Below are positions 1 through 10,507 of a stretch of 64,000 nucleotides of DNA, piece after piece (within the stretch, counting starts at the first letter, position 1; the number at the start of each line of letters is the position of its first letter). Location: positions 1,612,001 to 1,676,000 of the forward strand of contig VCCP01000002.1 in NCBI GenBank assembly GCA_005765155.1, in the 5' to 3' direction. This DNA comes from Zelopaecilomyces penicillatus (Eukaryota; Ascomycota; Sordariomycetes; Hypocreales; Pseudodiploosporaceae). The translations under genes were made by a program, and so were the position numbers. Below the pieces are notes generated by a model. The model did not search any database. It was not told the origin of the DNA and was given only the letters and a program-made list of their open reading frames with translations.

Positions 1-690
1 GTGACGACTTTTGAAAGCTCATCACGGGCTGTTTTGAGGTTGTATCAGCCGCTTTAAGGGTAACTATAAGTACCTAAGTAAATAGTTACTTACCTCTGCG
101 GAATGTATATGCCTGATAAGCTACTATTGCTTAGATATAACAAGATATCAAAAGAATAATGCAGCTTAAGGGGCTCTTAATCCATTCTCCCAAATTTTGA
201 ATATATCTTCACCACTCAAGATATGAGCAAAGTGCAAACTGCGATGAGCCGTACTGATTGACACGTACGTACTTGCCCATGGTTACGGGCATGTGTATTC
301 ATACCTCGAAATATCCCCCAAATCACCATCACTACGTGGTGCATGCTCTGTGACATAGTTGATGGCCAGGCCAATCTCGTTGGACATCAATTTCACTAGA
401 GCATTGTGATCGACCTGTGAAAGACTACACTCAGCTTTTTCATTTAGCAGTGTCTTTGATGTTCGGCGATATGCTGTATTTCCCCCGCAATGTCAACTTT
501 TACTACGTAATGAAGAGAAGAGAGCAAAGGATGCTTGCTCCTTACCACTCAGAAGAAGAAGAATGGGGGTTTTTTTTTCTCCCTTCTTCTCTCTGGTTAT
601 AAAGAGGACTTGCCTCCCGCGGAGGGGATGTTATACTACACATTTCCAAATACCAACCACATCAACCTCTTGCATTTCGCATCTGCCAAT
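1..690. other. Left-edge intergenic / promoter region
   Basis: No supportable gene is seen. Short open frames overlap the next gene's 5' region but lack recognisable protein character. The right end looks like the promoter and 5' leader of the secreted-protein gene that starts at 691. Confidence 0.5.
598..603 (+). promoter_or_regulatory. Candidate TATA box of the secreted-protein gene
   Basis: The hexamer TATAAA lies 88 bp before the ATG at 691, directly after a T-rich/CT-rich stretch. Position and sequence suit a fungal core promoter. No transcription start is known, so this is an inference from sequence only. Confidence 0.4.
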
Positions 691-1455
691 ATGAAATTCT
701 CCTTAGCCCTCCTCTCTACTGCCGTTGGCGGCGCTGTTGCTGCAGCAGTTAAGCAGCCGCCCGTTGCACCAACCGACATTGTTTCCGATATCGCAGCGAT
801 GGACCATGGCAACACGCTGCCAGATATCATCTTGCCGCACCAGAAAGAGATGATCGAACTCATGCGTCCACTGTTCTCAGGCGATTGTATTGAGGTGCAA
901 CACGTTACTAGTAATGGGCCACGTTTGTATAAACTCTTGACAGAAAGTGCCTTCAACTATATTCAGTCAACACAGCACCTGGATGATGCCCAGTTTAACG
1001 AACTCAAAACCATTCTTGTAAGAACGGCATCTTTAGTTTTGCAGGATAGAAACAGAAGTCAACTAACCTATACCTCTACATTTATCAGGAAGCGGCTACC
1101 TTAGAGGCTAGTTCCAAGTTGATGCAGGATCCGTGGAGCATCATGGGCCCGCATCTCTGCCAGGGTACCCCAAAACGTGATTTCAACCAAATCATTCGGC
1201 GTCAGGAAAATCAAAGTGATGCATTCATCGATTTTACCAAACCGTTGTACACAATCATTGAGAATGTAATCAATGAGGGTAGCCCTTCTCAGCTAGATGT
1301 GAAGACTGTAAGTATCAACATGCGGTGGCACACTTTTCGATGAACTAGCTAACTATGGTAACCAGAGAGATCTTATACGTGGAGTTAGAATCTTCCTTCA
1401 CGGAGTGTTGGGACTAGGCTCTGATGTCGGGAGGTTCAAGCCTCGGCCCACTTGA
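691..1455 (+). CDS. Small secreted protein of unknown family, 3 exons
   Basis: I do not recognise the family. The start at 691 opens a clear signal peptide: MKFSLALLS followed by an Ala/Val/Gly-rich stretch to about residue 20. Proposed exons are 691-1017, 1089-1307 and 1366-1455. Both introns (71 and 58 bp) begin GTAAGA/GTAAGT, carry CTAAC/CTAACT-like branch sites, end in CAG and fall between codons. The joined frame is open and gives about 211 aa. The mature part looks mostly helical and has only two cysteines (in GDC and HLC), which could form one disulfide; the C terminus is basic. A TATAAA box lies 88 bp upstream. It faces the ACBP gene tail to tail. It could be an effector-like or wall-associated protein, but nothing in the sequence fixes a role. 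Confidence 0.65.
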
Positions 1456-2031
1456 TGCTAACATGTTTTGTAAAACCATAGGGACTATATACCCCTTGAG
1501 CCTTCTATTGCGGTATTTTGTTAGTGTGAATGAAGACACCCCTTTACCATCTCTACAAATTACTAGTATAAGTAGGTAGTTAGGCTGAACCTCAACCTCC
1601 AAGGGGCATTGAACACATATTGCTTAGTACAAGAAAATCTGGTTCTGCGCATAATAGTAGGGGGAGTTGGTTCATATCAATATAAACTGTTACAGAATAC
1701 ACAACCATGAAAATAAACACAAGGCATTACTACAGGTTCACATATAATGCAAGCAGCTTAAACATCATGACTTGGAAAAGAGCATATTTAGTTTCCCCAC
1801 AATAGAGAACTAGCCGATCAGTTCTACAAAGCAAAGCTCATCAATCCTAGGATACCGAAACCCTAAGAAAGACGTCGGACCTCACTTATAGCACCCCCAG
1901 GTATAACCACACAAAATGGTGGGACGGATATGTCACCATAACTGGGCAACAAATCCTCTTCTCAACCAGAAAAGGGTCATTTGCTCTTTTGTCATTTCCA
2001 AGATTTGATGTAGTGTGGGCGACATGCACAT
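1456..2031. other. Intergenic, convergent 3' ends
   Basis: This AT-rich spacer lies between the stop codons of the secreted-protein gene (+) and the ACBP gene (-). It probably holds both 3' UTRs. I see no gene or repeat in it. Confidence 0.5.
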
Positions 2032-2526
2032 TTACTTCTTGACAGCCTCGGGGGTCTTGTTGGGGTCGAAGTCGTGCGACACCTTGAGCTCCTCAACGAG
2101 GGCAACGTACTTCTCCTGGGCGGCAGCAGCGTCCTCGCCATGCTCTTCCGTGTACTTCTTCCATGCGGAATGCTTGAATTTTTGCTACACAAGTGGTGAC
2201 ATACCAGGTTAGTCGATGCTGTTAAAAATCTTGGTTGTCTTCCCCTCTACATGTTTGGGACATCATAGGGGGGGGGTGGGAGGAGGAGAGTCACATACCG
2301 TGGGGCTGAACAGGCCACCCTCTTCAACGGGAGAGGCAGTGCCAATCTTGTAGAGAACTGCGCAAAGAAAGGTCAGCTATTCAGCTCGATGATGAACTGG
2401 GAGCATGTGCATAGAGTGTGGGTTTTTACCGTAGAGCTGGAGGAGCTGGTCGTTGTCGAGGGGCTTGGTGAGCTGCTTGACTTCGGTCTGGGCCTTGACA
2501 AAGGCGTCACTCTGGGGGGGAGCCAT
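2032..2526 (-). CDS. acb1: Acyl-CoA-binding protein (ACBP)
   Basis: This is a cytosolic carrier of medium- and long-chain acyl-CoA esters, used in lipid synthesis and acyl-CoA pool control. Exons in transcript order are 2526-2430, 2357-2299 and 2184-2032. The introns (72 and 114 bp) have GTAAAA/GTATGT donors and CAG/TAG acceptors. The joined product is 102 aa, in the usual range for ACBP (86-105). It starts MAPPQSDAF and shows the family landmarks DNDQLLQLYVLYKIGT (helix 2, with the acyl-CoA-binding Tyr/Lys), SPVEEGGLF and KFKHSAWKKY (binding Lys and Trp), and ends EAVKK. The Lys-Trp-Asp segment usual in helix 3 reads Lys-Phe-Lys here. The joined motif LYVLYKIGT confirms the first splice. The gene is divergent from the FAD oxidoreductase gene. 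Confidence 0.93.
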
Positions 2527-3549
2527 GGCGATTAGGTAGTTGAGGTTTTTTGGAGATTCGAAAGTGGTGTTGAGAGATGCAGGATTGATGGTTTGCTTTG
2601 GTTTGTTGGGCGTGGGAAGAAGCTCAGCAGTAATGGCGGGGTTACCGAGGGGCTTAATGAGGGGCACGCGGAACTGGAGAGGCGGCTGGCTGGGCTGGCT
2701 TGTTGTTCCTATTACTTCTCTTCCTGTCCCGAGCTGCGGCTACCATTGGCCCGACCGGCTAAGTGACAAGGCCTGTTTAGTGTTTAGTGTACCATCAATG
2801 TGAGAGGCTTATACCGAAAAGGCGGCATAGTCAGTGGTGATGACACGATATGATGGTGGTGATGGCACGTGTTATGATAGCTTGGCTGTCTTGCTCAACA
2901 ACTAGACTTGCTGACTCTTTCCTTCATATAGTTCTCTCTCATCCCACAGGGCTAATGCATAGTATCGCAGTATTTCAACAATTAAAACAAGCCTCTCGCT
3001 ATGTGAATACCTTGCGGGTGTTTTGTCCCTGCAAGTTGAGGTGGGCAGAGGGGCGATTTTGGCCGAGGATACTTGTGTACATGCCAACTGGAATGCCAGC
3101 ACTACACGTCAACAGGAAAGTGGTGATTAATCGATAACAGGGTCCGCATACAATACCATCACCGTAGGACGAAAGCAACTCAAGGTTCATTTCACTACAC
3201 AACGTTTTGTTGAAATAGCATCGATACCTGTTGTTCTGAAGTTTTCCAAATAAAATATCTTACAATCGCTTTACCCATGCTACACACCTCTCCACAAGTC
3301 TAACCACACAACAAGTCCTTCAAGTGATTCACACTCCCTCATAGACCTCCAACGTTACAGAGACCGTAAATCCACCAATCACCCAGTCCAGCCGATCGAT
3401 TCGCTTCTCATCTCATCTCAACTGGGTTTTTCTTCCTTCTTCTTCTTCTTCTCCTCCTCCTTCTCCTCCTCTTCTTCTTCCTTTGCCTGTTCTACATAGT
3501 ACCAACCATATACCTGAGATCACAGCCTACTAGCCGTGTGCGACAACTC
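2527..3549. other. Divergent promoter region ACBP / FAD oxidoreductase
   Basis: About 1 kb lies between two start codons on opposite strands and presumably holds both promoters. The right end contains a long pyrimidine tract, listed separately. No gene is seen. Confidence 0.5.
3427..3484 (+). promoter_or_regulatory. Pyrimidine-rich core promoter tract
   Basis: Nearly uninterrupted C/T, mostly TTC and TCC triplets, ends about 65 bp before the ATG at 3550. CT tracts just upstream of the transcription start are typical of strongly expressed genes in filamentous fungi. The link to this gene is inferred from position. Confidence 0.45.
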
Positions 3550-4943
3550 ATGGCAGTCGGAGGAAAGACAGTCGTCGTCCTCGGCGGCGCGCTGGGCGGA
3601 CTGGCCGTTACGCATCGTCTGCTCAAGTATACGCTGCCGCACCAGCCTGGCCTGAAAGTTATTCTAGTTTCCAAGGTAAATTGAATATCTCATATAAAGC
3701 TTATTTTGGCTGGAAAGGGTGTGAGATAAAAGGAAGAAGAGAAGAATATGAAAGCGATGGACGAATAAGCCAATGAATGAAATGTAACTGACTCGGCGAA
3801 TTGCCCGCTCTATAGAATAGTCATTTCTACTGGAACCTCGCGTCCGTGAGGGCTGTCATTCCTGGCATCGTCAAGGACGAGCAGCTCCTCCAGCCCATCG
3901 AGCCCGGTCTGGCCCAATATCCAGCTGGCAGCGTCGAATTCGTTCTCGGCACCGCCACGGATCTGGATCAACACTCCCAGACCGTCTCCGTCTCCATCTC
4001 CGGATCTTCTGCCCCAACTCCCAGGCTCATATCCTACGACTACCTCGTCCTCGCCACCGGCGCCAATCCTCAAGACGAGAGCATGCCCTGGAAAGCCGCC
4101 GGCTCCTACGAAGAATGCATCGCCAGCCTCCATCGCACCGCCTCCCAAATCCACTCCGCCAACCACATTATCGTCTCCGGCGCCGGCCCCACGGGCGTCG
4201 AACTCGCCGCCGAAATCCGCTATGAGTTCCCGAAAAAAGAAGTCATCTTATTATGCGCCGACGCGGCTCTAGTAGGCGGCGACTCCACCGCTGCCACTAT
4301 TGAAAAGGAACTTGTCAGGCTCGGTGTCACGATCCGCAAGGGCGCCCGGGCAGTGCGCATCGAGGAAGGACCAGTGGAGGAGGGTGGCAGCAACACGCAG
4401 GTTACCCTGTCCAGTGGTGAGAGTATTAGTACAGATTTATATCTGCCTACCACGGGGCTTGTTCCCAATACGGGGTTTTTACCAGCCGAGTTTTTGACTG
4501 ATGCCAAGTACGTTGATGTCGACGAGTATTATCAGGTAAAGGCGAGGCAAAATATCTGGGCCGTTGGTGACATGGTCTCTAAACCCCGGGCTGGGTTCTT
4601 ACACACAGAAGCCCAGGTATGTCAACATTTTATCCAGCTTCATATTTCTTACACGTCAGAATGTGGTGCATAAACTTAATGATATCTTACTAATGTATTC
4701 GTTTCGTCTTGTCCCTGACAGGCTACTGGGGTCGCCAAAAACATTGATCTGGTATTAAGCGGCAAAGAGCAACAGACTGTCAGCGGTCCCATAATAGACG
4801 TCTTCATCTTCTCCATGGGCCGAGGACGGGGAGCAGGCCGGCTGGGCCCAGTTCATGTCCCATCACTCTCTGTTTGGGCCGTCAAGAGCCGCACCTTGGG
4901 CATGGAAAGAACAGCAAAGTACGTGAACGGTACCATGTGGTAA
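3550..4943 (+). CDS. AIF/AMID-like FAD-dependent pyridine nucleotide oxidoreductase
   Basis: A flavoprotein of the apoptosis-inducing factor 2 (AMID/FSP1) branch of the Pyr_redox_2 family; such proteins oxidise NAD(P)H, often to reduce quinones. Exons are 3550-3675, 3816-4616 and 4722-4943, giving 382 aa. Introns (140 and 105 bp) are phase 0 with GTAAAT/GTATGT donors. Landmarks are the N-terminal FAD Rossmann motif VVVLGGALGGLAV (residues about 8-20), YLVLATGA (118-125), the second dinucleotide motif SGAGPTGVELAAE (163-175) and the C-terminal FAD contact IWAVGDM. Length matches the family (about 370-400). There is no N-terminal mitochondrial presequence, so a cytosolic or lipid-surface location is likelier than the matrix. 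The exact substrate cannot be read from sequence. Confidence 0.88.
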
Positions 4944-5170
4944 ACTTTTTGACAAGGGCCGCTTCTCATCTGTTTCACGCCCCTCGTCCCTCCCCCTTTT
5001 GTAAGATATGGAGCTCCGGCACCGAGCATTTACACTCTCATCTATATAGACACCTGGTCTGCCATATATGGAATCCCGTGTTCATACGTATACATTATGC
5101 CCAAGGCTTTAAGAATAATGGTAAAAGTAAAAAGGACTCGCTCCCAACCAAGGTTTCTCGCTCTCTTAAA

Positions 5171-6503
5171 TCATCCCGTCTTTGCTGCTTCTATCTCTGT
5201 CCGCAGCTGGTCCAAGACCTGCTCTCTCGACCGTAAATGAGACTCTAGACCCTCCACCTGTTCCCGAACGGTTTGCAGATCATCTGAGATGGTCTTGAGA
5301 TTGCCGCCCACGGCACTCTTGCCCTTGCCTTCCTCCAACTCCCTCAGCTCCCTGCGCTTATAATCCAAAAGCTGATCCAATTCCCTCTTGACGAGTGCAG
5401 GCTTGGAGTCACGCTTGCCCCCTTTTCGGCGCTCAGCAATCTCTTCAACCTTGTGTATCTTCTCATCCAGATCCTGCAGCTGGCGCTTGAGCCTCACCTC
5501 CTCCCAGTCTTCTGTCTTCTCCGTGGAAAAGTCCGTCCCGGCTGTCTTGAAACCGCTGCGACCTAGTCGCGTAAGATATTGGTCACCAAACTTTGTTTTG
5601 CGACCAGTGGTCGTTGAATCATCTGCTTTGGTGGCCCATCGCGAAGCCGCGCCGGTTCTCTGATTGTCGATTTGATAGTCTATCTGGTTACGCTCAAAGC
5701 TTGATCGTAGTGAGGCCGGAACTGTGCGAGGAATTCGGAAACCCTCGTGGCGGTAGTTTAGAATGTGCAGGAAAGCGAGACATGCGTCTTTGTGGATGGA
5801 TGGTGCGGCAGATGGGTTTACTAGATTCCATGCTGATCGAACGTCGGTGTCTGGAACGTCGAGTGATTCGTAAAGGTCCTCAAGAGCCGCAACTAGACCA
5901 TGTAAGCTCAGTGCTCCTACAGCCACAAGGTTCAAGGGGCTGGCAGACTAACATGCTATTTCACCCCTCATATCTCTGTTCTCCTGGTATATTTGATCAT
6001 ACTTGGATTTGTCGTTGGGTTTCATGTACCACTCGAAGCCATCCTTGAGACCAGCGGTTTCCGAATCGTCATCGACCTGCTCAAACTGTGGCTGTTTCCC
6101 CGTAATTGCTCGACTGGCCTGGACTAGATGGGCTTTGGACTCAGGGATGAGCCAGTCAGGTAGTGTCGTTGGTACATCTGAATACTCCTAAATATGCGCG
6201 GATACCAATGAGTATTGATTGAAGAGGTCTGGCAACTAGGCAGTTTGGAAATACAGAAACACATACCCCATTGAGAATGTCAAAAATGATTCGCATGCCA
6301 ACACAAAACTCCTCAAAATCAAGGTTTCCATCGTTGTCCAGGTCCGCTAGATCCCACACCCGCTCCAGTTGGTCATCTCGCAAACCGCTGTTCTTGAGAA
6401 CCGGCGCAGCTTGTTCGCCAGTCAAGAACTTTCCGCCGCCTGTGCGATCGGCGAAAATGTTCCAATATGTTTCGATTTCCTTGGCTTCGATTTTGGGAGG
6501 CAT
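5171..6503 (-). CDS. end3: End3, EH-domain actin/endocytosis regulator
   Basis: End3 is part of the Pan1-Sla1-End3 coat complex that couples clathrin-mediated endocytosis to cortical actin. Exons in transcript order are 6503-6267, 6187-5953 and 5892-5171, giving 397 aa, close to the family length of about 400. Introns are 79 and 60 bp; the second has an uncommon GTTAGT donor. Its splice restores a conserved junction, GEIAFAALEDLYESLDV. An N-terminal EH domain (about 6-100) contains an EF-hand loop DLDNDGNLDFEE (54-65). A second EH-like domain follows, with DVRSAWNLVNPSA. The last roughly 120 residues are charged and predicted coiled coil, ending in the Q/E-rich End3 repeat region. The 3' end lies 227 bp from the oxidoreductase stop (convergent). 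Confidence 0.94.
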
Positions 6504-7342
6504 GGCTGGCGGAGCTCGAGGAGGGGGGGGAGAAGGGTCGCTTGGTGTTCGTTATGTCGGAATGTGGCTCAGATGGACTCGAATGCAGTCGCCTAGTTAA
6601 CGTAATATGTTCAGAGAGTGCCTCATAAAAGCCAATCGCGAGGTGCAGAGCGAGCAGTGATAGGAAAGGGAAATGTGGATGTTAGAGTGGCTCAGTGACG
6701 AAGCCAATATCCAGGCTCGGCACAGTGTGTTGACGCACCTAGAACGGCCTGGGGCGGAGCCGATGGGGCCTCGCTTGGATAATATGTGCTGATAGGTGCA
6801 TAATCAAGGGTACAGGCGTGCTCCAGCCAGCTGCTACTATGAAGGACAGTGAGTGGTTGGCCATAGCTCCAATTTCACCTCAATACTTGAACCGCTTCCT
6901 AAAGCAGTTTGCCTCGCATCTCCCTGCTCTCCTTCGCTACTTCGTGTGATGGTTGTTTTCTCTCAGCGATAGCACAATATTTTGTGTCTTATCAGAATAG
7001 ACATCCGCCAGGGAATCCGTAATCAACCAGCCGTCATGTTCGTCTGACCGGACGTCCGGGTTCGGCTTGTAGCTCAAGGAGATGGGTGACTAAGCCAACA
7101 AAACCCACCGCCGTTTCGCCCCCCTCGATTTCCGGGGTCTTACAGAGGAGGTGATGGAGGGGCAACAGGCGGTTTTCTTCCAATTGATATCTTGTAATTT
7201 CCAAAGACCCCTCCTGCTCCCTGACTCAGGTCCCTTTTACTCCATCTGGTAACGGCATACTACTGCCTTCTTGTTACGTTTCAACAAGATCATTTCTCTT
7301 TCTTTCCTCTGCCTTGCCTTCAAACAAAGGGTTTCCTTCACG
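6504..7342. other. Divergent promoter region end3 / idi1
   Basis: About 840 bp separate the two start codons. It contains short T/C-rich stretches close to the IDI start. No gene is seen. Confidence 0.5.
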
Positions 7343-8254
7343 ATGTCGACCACAACCACCGTCACGGAGACCCAATCGATAACAGCGGAAAACATCCTCC
7401 GCCTGTTCCCCGACATTGACATCAGCAACGATGCCTTGTCTGGTCACGATGAGGAGCAGATCCGGCTGATGGACGAGGTCTGTATCGTATTGGACGAGAA
7501 TGACTTTCCCATCGGCAACGCGAGCAAGAAGGCTTGTAAGTCAGACATGGGCACTCCATCCATGCATGCATCGAGCTCTGTAGATAGAATACTGACCCAA
7601 AGAAACCCAGGCCACCTCATGACCAACATCGACAAGGGGCTTTTGCACCGAGCCTTTTCCGTTTTTCTCTTCAACGACAAGAATGAGCTGCTCCTCCAGC
7701 AGCGTGCCACTGAAAAAATTACATTCCCGGATATGTGGACTAACACATGTTGCTCACATCCCCTGGGCATCCCTGGCGAGGGTGGCTCCAACCTTCCTGA
7801 CGCCATCGCTGGAGTCAAGCGAGCTGCTCAGCGGAAGTTGGACCATGAGCTGGGAATCAAGAAGGAGCAGGTCCCCTTTGAGAACTTCCACTTCCTCACT
7901 CGGATCCACTACAAGGCACCCAGCGACGGCAAATGGGGAGAGCATGAAGGTAACACAGCATATACACTGACCCCCCTCTTTTGTAGAAGTGAAATTTTGT
8001 ATCTAACCAATTCTTACTTAGTTGATTACATCCTCTTCATCAAGGCCAACGTCGATCTTGAGCCCAACAAGAACGAAGTCCGGGACACGCAGTACGTTAG
8101 CGCTGAAAGCCTGAAGAAGCTCTTTGAGGATCCTAGCTTGAAGTTCACCCCGTGGTTCAAGCTCATCTGTAACTCAATGCTCTTTGAGTGGTGGGAGAGC
8201 CTTGATTCGGGCTTGGAGAAGTATACCAACGAGCAGGAGATTCGACGCATGTAG
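7343..8254 (+). CDS. idi1: Isopentenyl-diphosphate delta-isomerase (type I)
   Basis: It interconverts isopentenyl diphosphate and dimethylallyl diphosphate in the mevalonate pathway, feeding sterol, dolichol and prenyl synthesis. Exons are 7343-7535, 7611-7949 and 8022-8254, giving 254 aa. Introns of 75 and 72 bp split the Cys codon of CHLM and the Val codon of VDYIL. Landmarks are CHLMTNIDKGLLHRAFSVFL, the catalytic-Cys segment TNTCCSHPL (catalytic Cys probably residue 112), the Nudix helix RAAQRKLDHELGI and WGEHE leading into VDYILF. The start at MSTTTT is preferred because the next upstream in-frame codons lack an ATG. There is no clear organelle presequence, and the C-terminal tail EIRRM is not a PTS1. 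It is divergent from end3. Confidence 0.95.
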   Translation: MSTTTTVTETQSITAENILRLFPDIDISNDALSGHDEEQIRLMDEVCIVLDENDFPIGNASKKACKSDMGTPSMHASSSVDRILTQRNPGHLMTNIDKGLLHRAFSVFLFNDKNELLLQQRATEKITFPDMWTNTCCSHPLGIPGEGGSNLPDAIAGVKRAAQRKLDHELGIKKEQVPFENFHFLTRIHYKAPSDGKWGEHEGNTAYTLTPLFCRSEILYLTNSYLVDYILFIKANVDLEPNKNEVRDTQYVSAESLKKLFEDPSLKFTPWFKLICNSMLFEWWESLDSGLEKYTNEQEIRRM

Positions 8255-9263
8255 TTCAATTGAGGGAAGTTGGGGATGGAGTTTAGCCGGAGCTCGTTTT
8301 CTTGATATTATAATATGGAATTGCAGCACGGCATGACAACTGGGTCTCATGAGATGTGATGCATCAAGCGCTAGCCTCTATCCCAGCTGTCAAGATTGTT
8401 ATTGTTCGCCATGCACTTGTAGGCTCAGGTCCATCATTTGACGGTACGACATACCAGCAAGTTTAGCAAATGCATTTCCCAAAGCTTGATCAGCTGTATT
8501 GCGTAGGTCGCAGGGAATCGAGTATTCACAAGATTTGTATCAGTCGCTCTTACAAATTGATTCAATGTTATACTACGTAGTAGGTAGAAGACAATAAAGC
8601 CATGGACTAACATTACCAAAGAGGCAACATGACACAACTCTCATGATTACAAGTGCATTATACTTTTACGAAAGGCTCTTTAGACAATAGCACTAACATA
8701 TCACATCCATCCGTTCCACTTCAAGCCAGATACTCGACTCACAAGAAAAAGAATCAGTAATGGCATAAAACACATATCGCCACCCCTTTACTCCCGGCTT
8801 CAATGTATTCAACATGTCGATCTACAAGGCACTAGTCTAGTCAGTTCTGTTCATATCATCCCAGTGCATGATTTAAGCCGTGCTTGCCCCTTGCATGTGC
8901 CCCCCTTGCGCTTCGTGTCTTTATATGTTTTAGAGTGTTAAACTGTGTTGTGAGCCCGTTAGTAAAAGATACTGTCTCGGCGTTGGAAAGTTGCCGGTGA
9001 CTCAAAGGATTTGAAGCAACTAGCATTCCAAGAGATCTATAGCCATCATGGTACAAATATTTGGTTTATTATCTTGATCAAAATGTATTTATAAGATCTA
9101 ATGTTTTCTAGTAATACTTGCTCCCCCCTTTTTTTTGGATCCAACAATAAAATCTTCTCTCACGAAAATCACGCCACGTACTATTCTTCTAGACTTACTT
9201 GACCTATTGGACTATTCCCGGACTCTTGTATCTGAAGCACAAAGATAAAAAAGATAAAAAAAA
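8255..9263. other. Intergenic
   Basis: AT-rich sequence between idi1 and the cysteine-rich peptide gene. A run of A/T directly precedes the latter's ATG. No gene is seen. Confidence 0.5.
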
Positions 9264-9654
9264 ATGAAGCTCGCATACATCACCTCTTTAATTGCGGCCC
9301 TGTGTATCCAACAGGCTGCGTGCATGCCAGACATGGAAAAAGATTATTCACATTGCACAGTGAACAATCTGTGCGAGCCACCCGAATGCTGCCATTTCCT
9401 GGTATGACCAAATAGATATATTCTCGCCGCTCGTCCTCCGGACTACAAAGAGAGGTGCCTTAATGTACACAAACAAATACTAACGTCCCCGTTTTTTTTT
9501 TTCCAGTGCGCCGTTGGTGGAGCATATGGTAGTGACTGTGCAGATGAGTAGGTTTTTTTTTTTTAAACAAACTGCTGTGTTGGCATTTGCTAATTTGGTT
9601 TACAGCCGATGTTATTGTTATAACAACCCACCACGACTGGTGCCAGAAGGATGA
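9264..9654 (+). CDS. Small secreted cysteine-rich peptide, defensin-like cysteine spacing
   Basis: A 75-aa product from three short exons: 9264-9401, 9507-9547 and 9606-9654. Intron 1 has a GTATGA donor, a CTAAC branch site, a long T tract and CAG. Intron 2 has GTAGGT, a GCTAAT branch site and TACAG. Phases fit at both joins. Residues 1-20 form a signal peptide starting MKLAYITSL. The remaining 55 residues hold eight cysteines at 31, 37, 42, 43, 47, 57, 62 and 64. Spacing is C-x5-C-x4-CC-x3-C-x9-C-x4-C-x-C. The C-x3-C ... C ... C-x-C part fits a cysteine-stabilised alpha/beta (defensin) fold; the CC pair would also suit an inhibitor knot. I know of no named family to assign. Possible roles are antimicrobial peptide, effector or signalling; the sequence does not decide. 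Confidence 0.6.
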
Positions 9655-9889
9655 GCAAGCAAGTAGATGGTTAGCAATGCATGTTGGATCAATAAAATAC
9701 AGTTTTCAGTTACCAGTCAATTCAGACTGTTCGTACAGTTGAGGGTTGAAGATAACAAGGTGGTTGTCACGACGGATTTACATGAGCTACCCTGTTGTTG
9801 ATATTTCACCATTACAATTTACGACATGACCTACTTGAGTCACTGAAATCATGCGATTACAACGTATAGATAAAGTGAGGTACAGATAA

Positions 9890-9918
9890 ATATATATATA
9901 CATATATATATATATATA
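9890..9918. repeat. (TA)n microsatellite
   Basis: Alternating T and A for about 29 bases, broken once by a C at 9901. Simple repeat; no function inferred. Confidence 0.85.
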
Positions 9919-10485
9919 AAGCAGGCTCATATAAGCGGCCTGGTGGAGCAATATATCTCGGAGACAACATCAACGGTGTGTCATAACACCAAGAACTAGT
10001 ATCCACGCTGCTCACGACTTGGATGACGCAGATCCCGCATCAACTTTCTGCAAACACATCCAATAATGGTGACACCGCAGTCTACGCCTAATTACCATTC
10101 TCCAAATGACCAAGCCTTTCGTCTCCTCCACCTCACCAGTTCTGTCATGCCCTCGTCGCCACGTATCTAATCTAGCCCTATACGATTCATCCTCCCCTCC
10201 CGCCCTCCCTTGTCGGTGCCACCCCACACGAACCAGAAGCACGGATGTTCGGAGCCCACCGCACCGCCAAGCCGTAGGGCATTCCTACAGGAGGCAGAGT
10301 TTCCGGCAGACGGACCAGCTGATGGGGGTTTGATTGGATCCCAAAAGGTGAGCGCTGAGCACGAAGGGCAACTGGCCGGCTGGCTCCGGCGTTGCGGCAT
10401 GTCCGTGCATGTGGGTGGTGGGTGGGTGTGAGGTTGCCAAAGGGCAATATGAAGTCTCAGCAGCAGCGATAACAGGACGGGGCCT

Positions 10486-10507
10486 TATATATATATATAT
10501 ATATATT
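10486..10507. repeat. (TA)n microsatellite
   Basis: Uninterrupted alternating T/A over about 22 bases in the 9.66-12.6 kb spacer. Confidence 0.85.

Noticed and set aside
1432..1445. Possible tRNA B-box (GGTTCAAGCC)
   Set aside because: It lies in the last exon of the secreted-protein gene and has no matching A box or cloverleaf.
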